From the NCBI GenBank assembly GCA_937916405.1, contig CALFUF010000154.1, positions 1 through 5,523 of the forward strand: a stretch of DNA of 5,523 nucleotides, written 5' to 3'. The position numbers were made by a program, and so were the translations under genes. The notes under the pieces are model-generated. The model ran no database searches, was not told where the DNA came from, and saw nothing but the letters and a program-made list of their open reading frames with translations. Position 1 is the stretch's first letter. Each line of letters opens with the position of its first letter. Origin of the DNA: an uncultured Prevotella sp. (GTDB lineage Bacteria > Bacteroidota > Bacteroidia > Bacteroidales > Bacteroidaceae). Below are positions 1-5,523 of the stretch, one piece after another.

Positions 1-1282
1 CGCAAATAAGGCAGATGCTGGCTGGTGAGTCCTTGTCGCGCACCTTGTCGAAGGGCAGGAAGCCGAAGCTCTCCTCACCACCGCCGATGTACTTCTTCTT
101 GCCCTCGTTGACGCGGATGCGGTAGGCAATCCACTTGAAGCCTGTGAACTCGTCGAAGAGCTCGACACCGTTCTTCTTGGCAATCTGTGCGATAACCTCG
201 GAGGTCACGATGGTCTTTACGAGGAACTCGTTGCCCTTCATCAGACCCAACTTCTTGCGGTTGGTGATGATGTACCAGCAGAACATCATAGCGGTCTGGT
301 TACCGTTGATGATTTCCCACTCGCCCTTCGGATTGCGAACAACGATGGCGAGACGGTCGGCATCAGGGTCGGAAGCAATTACGAGGTCGGCATTCAGACG
401 GGTACCGAGCTTCATGCCCAGTGTCATTGCCTCGGCATTCTCGGGGTTAGGCGATACAACGGTTGGGAAGTTACCGTCGACAACCATCTGCTCGGGAACA
501 ACATGAATGTTCTGGAAGCCCCATGAGCGCAGAGCCATAGGAACGATGTGACGACCAGTACCGTGCATTGCTGAATAAACGATGTTCAGGTCTTTCTGAC
601 GATTGATGACATCCTGGTCAATCAGTGCCTCGTGAACAGCCTGGATGTAGTCCCAGTCCATCTCGCCACCGATGATCTCGATGAGTTCCTTGTTACCCTC
701 GAACTTCACGTCGTTGATGGTCACCTTGTTCACCTCATCGATAATACCAGTATCGTGTGGAGACAGCACCTGTGCGCCATCATCCCAGTATGCCTTGTAG
801 CCATTGTACTCACGAGGGTTGTGAGAGGCTGTCACGTTCACACCAGCCTGTGCACCTAACTCACGGATAGCGAAAGAGATCTCAGGAGTAGGACGGAGGC
901 TCTCGAAGAGATATACCTTGATGCCGTTAGCTGAGAAAATGTCAGCAACGGTCTCTGCGAACATACGTCCGTTGTTACGACAGTCATGACCTACAACTAC
1001 AGAGCACTGCTTGCCGGGGAATGCCTTCAGGATATAGTTGGCGAAACCCTGTGTTGCCATTCCCACGATATACTTATTCATACGGTTGGTACCTGCCCCC
1101 ATGATACCACGGAGTCCACCCGTACCAAATTCCAGATTCTGATAGAAAGCGTCCACCAATGCGGTCTTGTCGGGGTTGTCCAACATTGCCTGTACTTCCT
1201 TACGTGTCTCCTCATCAAAGGCTGGAGATAGCCATTCTTTTGCCCGTGCCTCGCACTGAGCAATGAGTTCGTTATTTTCCAT
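1..1282 (-). CDS. Phosphohexomutase (phosphoglucomutase/phosphomannomutase), C-terminus cut by window edge
   Basis: Cytoplasmic alpha-D-phosphohexomutase, which interconverts hexose 1-phosphate and 6-phosphate (glucose and/or mannose) through a phosphoserine enzyme. My translation reads 427 codons from ATG at 1282 to the left edge without a stop. The family signatures appear in order: FGTGGLRG at residues 52-59, the phosphoserine loop TASHNP at 151-156 (catalytic Ser153), the Mg-binding loop DPDADR at 305-310, and the sugar-binding loop GGGEESFG at 400-407. Members of this PGM2-like subgroup are usually about 570-590 residues, so I infer that roughly 150 residues of the phosphate-binding domain 4 lie outside the window. 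The start MENNELIAQ is the only good ATG before the conserved N-terminus. It has an A/T-rich leader with no Shine-Dalgarno sequence, as is normal in Bacteroidetes. The gene has its own promoter just upstream. The family is certain; preference for glucose or mannose cannot be decided from sequence. The frame is intact with no missing catalytic residue. Confidence 0.95.
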   Translation of the reverse strand, partial: MENNELIAQCEARAKEWLSPAFDEETRKEVQAMLDNPDKTALVDAFYQNLEFGTGGLRGIMGAGTNRMNKYIVGMATQGFANYILKAFPGKQCSVVVGHDCRNNGRMFAETVADIFSANGIKVYLFESLRPTPEISFAIRELGAQAGVNVTASHNPREYNGYKAYWDDGAQVLSPHDTGIIDEVNKVTINDVKFEGNKELIEIIGGEMDWDYIQAVHEALIDQDVINRQKDLNIVYSAMHGTGRHIVPMALRSWGFQNIHVVPEQMVVDGNFPTVVSPNPENAEAMTLGMKLGTRLNADLVIASDPDADRLAIVVRNPKGEWEIINGNQTAMMFCWYIITNRKKLGLMKGNEFLVKTIVTSEVIAQIAKKNGVELFDEFTGFKWIAYRIRVNEGKKKYIGGGEESFGFLPFDKVRDKDSPASICLIC

Positions 1283-1322
1283 AATACTTAATTTGTTTTA
1301 GATATATACGAATATTAGTGTA

Positions 1323-1350
1323 CAAAGATAAGAAAAAAATCGAAAACCAA
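1323..1350 (-). promoter_or_regulatory. Putative Bacteroidetes-type promoter of the phosphohexomutase gene
   Basis: On the minus strand TATCTTTG (1323-1330) matches the Bacteroidetes primary sigma -7 consensus TAnnTTTG exactly. A TTG at 1348-1350 sits 17 nt upstream, close to the usual -33 spacing of about 19. Transcription would start near 1314-1318 and give a 5' leader of roughly 35 nt before the ATG at 1282. The -33 element lies inside the upstream gene's terminator hairpin. The -7 match is good and the -33 assignment is weak. Confidence 0.6.
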
Positions 1351-1380
1351 TACTTCCTGTGTATTAATTTTCGATTTTTT
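1334..1380 (-). terminator. Intrinsic terminator after the second TPR gene, possibly bidirectional
   Basis: This is an inverted repeat with a perfect 13-bp outer stem (AAAAAATCGAAAA at 1334-1346 against its complement at 1368-1380), a 2x2 internal mismatch, a 5-bp inner stem (AATAC/GTATT) and a 7-nt loop at 1354-1360. It begins 4 nt after the TAA at 1385-1387. A run of seven T's closes the structure on the minus strand, and six T's end it on the plus strand, so it could work in both directions. The stem is A/T-rich, so its strength is uncertain. Confidence 0.75.
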
Positions 1381-1384
1381 AGCA

Positions 1385-2593
1385 TTATAGCTGGCGCATC
1401 ACCTTGTCTATCTCCTCAAATTGCTTCCCCATATTCAGGTTGAGATAGATGCGGTAGAGGGCTGGTGCCCATTTCCGTTTCTCGTCAGGAGCCAGTTTTC
1501 GGTAAGCCTCCATATAAGGTCGTGCCTCCATATATAACTGACGCATCTGCTGACGGTATAAACGTGGCTGGTTCAAGCGGTCGAGAGCCAGTACCTGATT
1601 CAATTTTGCCGTGGCGATATTGAAATAGGGCTCGGCAAGAGAGTCACTCTGGGCTATCAGCTGTTCGCTGACCTTGATACACTCGTCGTAGCGTTCCAGA
1701 TTCAGCAATGCCACCGACTTGGCAAGCAGGAAGAGCTCACTTTTCGAATCACTCTTCAGGGCAGCGTCGGCATAATAGAGAGCAGAGTCCGGTTGTTCCC
1801 TCGCCTGGTAATAATCCACCAGTCTGGGAAAGAAATAGGCATAGTCGGGATAAGCCTCGAAGCCCCGTTTGAGCATCCGGAAATAAGCCTCATCATTCTG
1901 CTGCCAGCGATATGCCTCACAAGCATATTGGATCGCATAACGCGCCTTGGAAGTATCTCTCACCGCCTCTTCGAGATAACGGAGGGTGCGAGGAGCATCC
2001 TGCATCTTATAGCCAGCATACGATGCCCAGTAGGCAGCCTCAGGCATACGCTTATCCTTCTTGTGATAATTATATCCCGTAAACAGCGGTTTGTCTGCAG
2101 CGTCCAGATAGGTCTCAAAGAAGTCAAAAGCAGCCTGGTAGTTCTCTTTCCGCAAGTTATAAGTACCTCCGAAGAAGAGGTTCATTCGCAACATGTCGAG
2201 TTGTTGGGCATTATCCTCCCGATAGCGCAGCTTCACCCTACCCTTCTCATCGGGCTGTGCGTCCAGCGTGTCGAGTGCCTCTGCGATGCTATACAGTCTG
2301 CGTGTCAGATTGAAGAAGGCTGCAGTGTCGTACTTCTGTTTGAGATACAGTTTCTCATTGGCTGCCTCATATTGTTTGGTGACAGCCTCATACCATGTCA
2401 GGTATATTTTCTCGTTCTTTCTGTTTGCCGCATCTCCCTCCAACAAGTCGGTCATCAGTTTCTCCGCCTTGTCATAATCCTTCCCACTCTTGATATAAGA
2501 CCGTGCCTGACTGAGCTCTTTCTTCTGAGCCCTCAGGCACGGTGTTATCATGAGCAGAAGGAGAAGCAGCGCAATCGTCTTTTGCTTCTTCAT
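1385..2593 (-). CDS. Exported tetratricopeptide-repeat protein (second of a tandem pair)
   Basis: A 402-residue TPR protein of unknown specific function. Residues 1-22 form a signal peptide: a Lys-Lys-Gln-Lys start, a leucine-rich core and a likely signal peptidase I cut after Ala22, leaving Gln23, a common Bacteroidetes pattern. Cys19 lacks a proper lipobox because Pro precedes it, so a lipoprotein is unlikely. The rest is helical repeats: a short repeat near 30-55, a conserved block at 88-171, TPR-like pairs around 270-315, and a terminal stretch with AEPYFNIA (320-327) and a YMEAYRKLAPDEK segment (360-372). ATG at 2593 is chosen over a TTG two codons upstream because it gives a clean MKK signal peptide. 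It starts 19 nt after the preceding TPR gene's stop, without a Shine-Dalgarno sequence, so the two are probably co-transcribed. TPR domains usually scaffold protein-protein contacts. The likely location is the periplasm or envelope; no partner can be named. Confidence 0.88.
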   Translation of the reverse strand: MKKQKTIALLLLLLMITPCLRAQKKELSQARSYIKSGKDYDKAEKLMTDLLEGDAANRKNEKIYLTWYEAVTKQYEAANEKLYLKQKYDTAAFFNLTRRLYSIAEALDTLDAQPDEKGRVKLRYREDNAQQLDMLRMNLFFGGTYNLRKENYQAAFDFFETYLDAADKPLFTGYNYHKKDKRMPEAAYWASYAGYKMQDAPRTLRYLEEAVRDTSKARYAIQYACEAYRWQQNDEAYFRMLKRGFEAYPDYAYFFPRLVDYYQAREQPDSALYYADAALKSDSKSELFLLAKSVALLNLERYDECIKVSEQLIAQSDSLAEPYFNIATAKLNQVLALDRLNQPRLYRQQMRQLYMEARPYMEAYRKLAPDEKRKWAPALYRIYLNLNMGKQFEEIDKVMRQL

Positions 2594-2612
2594 CTGCAAG
2601 TATTAAATCTGA

Positions 2613-3824
2613 TTATTTAGCGTCCAGTTCTGCATCCTTGGTCTCAGGAGCGTCAGCACCATAGAGTCCATAGTATGCCTGATAGCGGTTGTAACCCCAG
2701 TTAGCCTGTGCCTTGTTGGGGTCGAGCTGCTTAGCCTTGTCGAGAGCCTGTACAGCCTCCTTATAAAGCTCCTTACGCTTAGCGGCATCGTCGGTCTGAC
2801 CAGCCTGTACACTCAGACAGGTTCCCAGATAAGTCTGGATTACTGGGTTCTCAGGACTTGCCACAGCAGCCTTACGAAGCCATTTGGCACCTTCCTCGGC
2901 ATTGTTGTCAGCGATAGCCATCATACCCTTGTTGGCAAGAGCGGCGAAGCTGTTAGGATACTTAGCGAGGTGGTTGTCGAGCAACGCTGTCTGAGCAGCC
3001 TTCTCCTTCATACCATCATACATGGTGAACAACTTGTCAAGGAGCACATCGTTCTCTGGATCATTAGCATAAAGACCCTTCAACTGCTCGATATACTGCA
3101 GGGAGTCTGCCTTGCTCTTCAGGTTGCTGCCAGCGGCATACAACTTGAAAGTCAGGGCATCCTTCTTCTGCTCGGGATCCTGCATAGCGACATCGAAGTA
3201 TCTGTCAGCACGTGCCAGCTCCTTAGCCTCAAAGGCATAACGACCAGCGAAGAAAGCTACCTGTCCGATATAGCCCTTCTCCTGCTCGTGGTCCTGTGCA
3301 GCGAACAAGGGGTCTGTGTCTGAATCAATGAATGCGCCCCAGTATTTCAGTACACCGGCATTGTTACCCTTGCGAGCCTCTTCCTGACCGATATTCACCA
3401 GGTGTGTACGAACAGCCCAGATACGCTGAGCGTTCTTCTCAGCAAACTTTGGCTTCACCTTTCCTTTGGCATTAGGCAGCTGGTCGTATTTATTACATGT
3501 GACAGCTGCGTCGATGGCGTTGCAGATAGCCTCAGCCAGTCCGAGGGTATCATAAGCCTCTTCCTTACCGGTACCGAGCTGTACGGCAGCCTGGTTCTGA
3601 GCAATCGTACCAGTCTCCTTGCCCACCTTGTCCATGGCGAGGTCAACGAGTTTATTGTATGCCTCGGCACGCTCCTCGTCGTTAGCGAGCTGTGAGGTCT
3701 TCACGAGCTGTGCCGCATCGGCATAGTTCTTAGCCTTTTTGATAGCCTTCAAAGCGTCACTGTCACCGGCAAAGGCGGTAGCACTTGCTACGAGTGCCAA
3801 TGCCATCATCATTACTTTTTTCAT
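2613..3824 (-). CDS. Exported tetratricopeptide-repeat protein (first of a tandem pair)
   Basis: A 403-residue TPR protein with no enzymatic motif. The N-terminus MKKVMMMALALVASATAFA is a clear signal peptide with a signal peptidase I site after Ala19. The mature protein is alanine- and lysine-rich and helical. Recognisable TPR pairs lie at about 291-325 (Ala-rich helices ending in SPENP) and 328-372 (ending in LDPNKAQ, with an insert of about ten residues). The C-terminus is a short acidic tail (ETKDAELDAK). Residues 91-174 align without gaps to residues 88-171 of the downstream TPR protein, including YDT, P..KG.VK, NAQ and PLF. The gene begins 83 bp after gyrA, behind an A/T-rich leader lacking a Shine-Dalgarno sequence, and no TAnnTTTG box is visible in that gap. 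Transcription from gyrA, or a non-consensus promoter, is therefore likely. Envelope scaffold or chaperone-like roles are possible but unsupported. Confidence 0.9.
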   Translation of the reverse strand: MKKVMMMALALVASATAFAGDSDALKAIKKAKNYADAAQLVKTSQLANDEERAEAYNKLVDLAMDKVGKETGTIAQNQAAVQLGTGKEEAYDTLGLAEAICNAIDAAVTCNKYDQLPNAKGKVKPKFAEKNAQRIWAVRTHLVNIGQEEARKGNNAGVLKYWGAFIDSDTDPLFAAQDHEQEKGYIGQVAFFAGRYAFEAKELARADRYFDVAMQDPEQKKDALTFKLYAAGSNLKSKADSLQYIEQLKGLYANDPENDVLLDKLFTMYDGMKEKAAQTALLDNHLAKYPNSFAALANKGMMAIADNNAEEGAKWLRKAAVASPENPVIQTYLGTCLSVQAGQTDDAAKRKELYKEAVQALDKAKQLDPNKAQANWGYNRYQAYYGLYGADAPETKDAELDAK

Positions 3825-3859
3825 AAGCTTTTAATATTGGTTAAACGTTTTTATTTTTA
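3825..3859 (-). other. A/T-rich leader of the first TPR gene
   Basis: This 35-bp stretch lies between the 9-bp repeats and the TPR start. It is A/T-rich and contains the 8-bp palindrome AAACGTTT (3843-3850). I see no Shine-Dalgarno sequence, no TAnnTTTG promoter box and no hairpin followed by a T-run. It most likely acts as an unstructured A-rich leader, which is typical for translation initiation in Bacteroidetes. Confidence 0.4.
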
Positions 3860-3904
3860 GAGTATTCGGAGTGTTCTGAGTATTCTGAGTATTCGGAGTA
3901 TTCT
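3860..3904. repeat. Five tandem copies of a 9-bp unit, consensus GAGTATTCK
   Basis: Five head-to-tail 9-bp units fill 45 bp exactly: 3860-3868, 3869-3877, 3878-3886, 3887-3895 and 3896-3904. Units 1 and 4 are GAGTATTCG, units 3 and 5 are GAGTATTCT, and unit 2 is GAGTGTTCT. The array starts 3 nt after the gyrA stop codon on the transcribed side and lies in the gyrA/TPR intergenic gap. The first eight bases of the common unit form a near-palindrome (6 of 8 positions symmetric), so each unit could be a half-site or a weak self-pairing element. Its role is unknown: a microsatellite made by replication slippage, a protein-binding array or an mRNA element are all possible. Confidence 0.93.
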
Positions 3905-3907
3905 AAA

Positions 3908-5523
3908 TTAAGCCCCCTCCTCATCGACAATCTGTGCCTCTTCCACATCCTCTTCCTGACTCGACATCACCTTACATACTGAAGCGATGGTGTCGTTCTT
4001 CTTCGTCAGGTTAATCAGACGGACACCCTGGGTGGCACGTCCCATCACACGGACATCGGCAACCTTCAGGCGGATGAGGATACCACTCTTGTTGATGATC
4101 ATCAGGTCGTTCTCGTCAGTCACTACCTTGATAGCTACCAGACGACCGGTCTTCTCTGTCACGGCGAGGGTCTTCACACCCTTCGTACCACGATTGGTCT
4201 TACGATAGTCCTCAATCTCCGAGCGCTTACCATAACCGTTCTCTGATACCACCATGATGGTCTCTGTCTGCGGGTCGTTGACACATACCATGCCTACTAC
4301 CTCGTCGTCACCACCGTCAAGACGCATACCGATCACACCGGTAGAGACACGTCCCATGGTACGTACCTGATCCTCATGGAAGCGGACGGCACGACCGTTA
4401 CGGTTGGCAAGCAGCAGCTCGTTATGACCATTGGTCAGACGAACACCTACCACAGCGTCGCCCTCGTTGATATTGATGGCACGAACACCAGCGGAACGTA
4501 CATTCTTATACTGGTCGAGACAGGTCTTCTTGATGATACCCTGCTTCGTGGCGAATACCACATAGTGCGACTTCAGGAACTCCTCGTCATTGAAGTTCTT
4601 CACACGCAGTACAGCATTGATGGCGTCATCCGGCTCGATATTCAGCATGTTCTGGATAGCACGACCCTTCGAGTTCTTGTCACCCTCCGAAATCTCATAA
4701 CACTTCTGCCAGTAGCAGCGGCCCTTCTGGGTGAAGAAGAGCAAGGTGTTATGCATCGTGGCAGGATAGATATACTCTGTGAAGTCATTGTCACGGTGAC
4801 GAGCAGCCTTGGCACCGACACCTCCTCTGCCCTGCTCATGGAACTCATCGAGCTTGGTACGCTTGATATAGCCCATGTGTGAGATGGTGATAACCACTGA
4901 ATCATCGGGATAGAAGTCCTCTGCGTTGAACTCGTGGTCGAAGGGGATGATCTCCGTACGACGGGCATCGCCATACTTCTCCTTCACCTCCAGCAGCTCG
5001 TCCTTCATCACCTGCTTGCAACGCTCTGGGTTGTCCAGTATCTCCTGTAAGTCGGCTATCAGCTTCTGCAAGTCGTCGAACTCCTGGTGCAACTGGTCGA
5101 CACGCAGACCTGTCAACTGGGCAAGACGCATGTCCACGATAGCTTTCGACTGGAGCTCGTCGAGTTCGAAGCGAACCTCCAAATTGTGCTGGGCATCACT
5201 TGGGGTCTTACTGTTTCTAATAATGTGTACGACCTCGTCGATATTGTTAACGGCGATGATCAAACCCTCTAAGATATGGGCACGCTCCTGTGCTTTCTTC
5301 AGGTCGAACTTCGTACGACGGATGGTTACGTCATGACGATGCTCCACGAAATATTTCACACATTCCTTCAGGTTCAGCAGACGGGGACGACCCTTCACCA
5401 AAGCGATGTTATTCACTGAGAATGAGCTTTGTAGTGCTGTCATCTTAAATAGTTTATTCAACAGCACGTTGGCATTGCAGTCACGCTTGCAGTCGACCAC
5501 GATACGCATACCCTGACGACCAG
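3908..5523 (-). CDS. gyrA: DNA gyrase subunit A, C-terminal two-thirds (5' end outside window)
   Basis: This is the A subunit of DNA gyrase, which with GyrB introduces negative supercoils using ATP. The visible part is 537 full codons, reading through from the right edge to TAA at 3908-3910. It begins at GRQGMRIVVDCKRD, matching the GMRIV..KRD segment of GyrA that follows the tower domain. The catalytic tyrosine and the quinolone-resistance region are therefore upstream of the window. Next come the coiled-coil arms and exit gate (RRTKFDLKKAQERAHILEGL, then LDELQSKAIVDMRLAQLTGL). The C-terminal beta-pinwheel has six blade signatures, starting GYIKRT, GRCYWQ, GIIKKT, GRAVRF, GYGKRS and GILIRL. 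The GyrA-box at 4814-4834 reads QGRGGVG. The end is an acidic tail (EEDVEEAQIVDEEGA), a common GyrA feature. The six blades and a box in the first blade favour GyrA over ParC. The TPR pair follows downstream on the same strand, with no obvious terminator between. Confidence 0.95.
   Translation of the reverse strand, partial: GRQGMRIVVDCKRDCNANVLLNKLFKMTALQSSFSVNNIALVKGRPRLLNLKECVKYFVEHRHDVTIRRTKFDLKKAQERAHILEGLIIAVNNIDEVVHIIRNSKTPSDAQHNLEVRFELDELQSKAIVDMRLAQLTGLRVDQLHQEFDDLQKLIADLQEILDNPERCKQVMKDELLEVKEKYGDARRTEIIPFDHEFNAEDFYPDDSVVITISHMGYIKRTKLDEFHEQGRGGVGAKAARHRDNDFTEYIYPATMHNTLLFFTQKGRCYWQKCYEISEGDKNSKGRAIQNMLNIEPDDAINAVLRVKNFNDEEFLKSHYVVFATKQGIIKKTCLDQYKNVRSAGVRAININEGDAVVGVRLTNGHNELLLANRNGRAVRFHEDQVRTMGRVSTGVIGMRLDGGDDEVVGMVCVNDPQTETIMVVSENGYGKRSEIEDYRKTNRGTKGVKTLAVTEKTGRLVAIKVVTDENDLMIINKSGILIRLKVADVRVMGRATQGVRLINLTKKNDTIASVCKVMSSQEEDVEEAQIVDEEGA

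Noticed and set aside
135..1231. Several plus-strand open frames (135-506, 632-859, 986-1231) at the left end
   Set aside because: All are antisense to the phosphohexomutase, whose catalytic motifs are intact on the minus strand.
2533..2539. Cys19 of the second TPR protein as a lipoprotein acylation site
   Set aside because: The residues before it (Ile-Thr-Pro) do not fit a lipobox, whose -1 residue is normally Gly, Ala or Ser, and a better signal peptidase I site lies at Ala22-Gln23.
2594..2599. TTG start two codons upstream of the second TPR gene's ATG
   Set aside because: The ATG at 2593 gives a normal MKK signal peptide start. The TTG would add only Met-Gln and has no supporting ribosome binding site.
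1793..2620. A 275-codon open frame on the plus strand, antisense to the second TPR gene
   Set aside because: It runs opposite a well-supported TPR gene with a signal peptide. Its product is a Leu/Ile-rich composition typical of an antisense reading, with no domain, signal or plausible start region of its own.
3860..3904. CRISPR-like array
   Set aside because: The units are 9 bp, contiguous and without spacers, so this is a simple tandem repeat.
4376..4882. A 168-codon open frame on the plus strand inside gyrA
   Set aside because: It lies entirely antisense to the conserved beta-pinwheel coding sequence of gyrA and shows no recognisable family motif.

Overview
The window looks chromosomal and comes from a Bacteroidetes bacterium, most likely a Prevotella-like member of the Bacteroidales. 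The evidence is the GyrA sequence with its acidic tail, a TAnnTTTG-type -7 promoter box, starts preceded by A/T-rich leaders instead of Shine-Dalgarno sequences, and an exported TPR protein with an Ala-Gln signal cleavage site. The genus call is an inference from overall resemblance. No mobile element, phage, CRISPR or RNA gene is visible.

All four genes lie on the minus strand, so transcription runs from right to left. At the right edge is the 3' two-thirds of gyrA (DNA gyrase subunit A, N-terminal part outside the window). An 83-bp gap follows, holding five tandem copies of a 9-bp unit directly after the gyrA stop. Next come two exported tetratricopeptide-repeat (TPR) proteins separated by only 19 bp. 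They share a gapless conserved block and appear to be diverged tandem duplicates. A hairpin terminator lies 4 nt after the second TPR gene. A Bacteroidetes-type promoter overlapping that hairpin then drives a phosphohexomutase (phosphoglucomutase/phosphomannomutase), whose C-terminal part runs off the left edge.

The likely transcription units are gyrA followed by the two TPR genes, with no clear terminator or consensus promoter seen between gyrA and the first TPR gene, and then a separate unit starting at the phosphohexomutase. GyrA and the mutase are housekeeping enzymes. The TPR pair is probably periplasmic or envelope-associated and its function cannot be read from the sequence. I found no convincing new system. 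The points most worth a second look are the 9-bp tandem repeat, the TPR twins linked to gyrA, and a GyrA-box lacking two of its usual basic residues.
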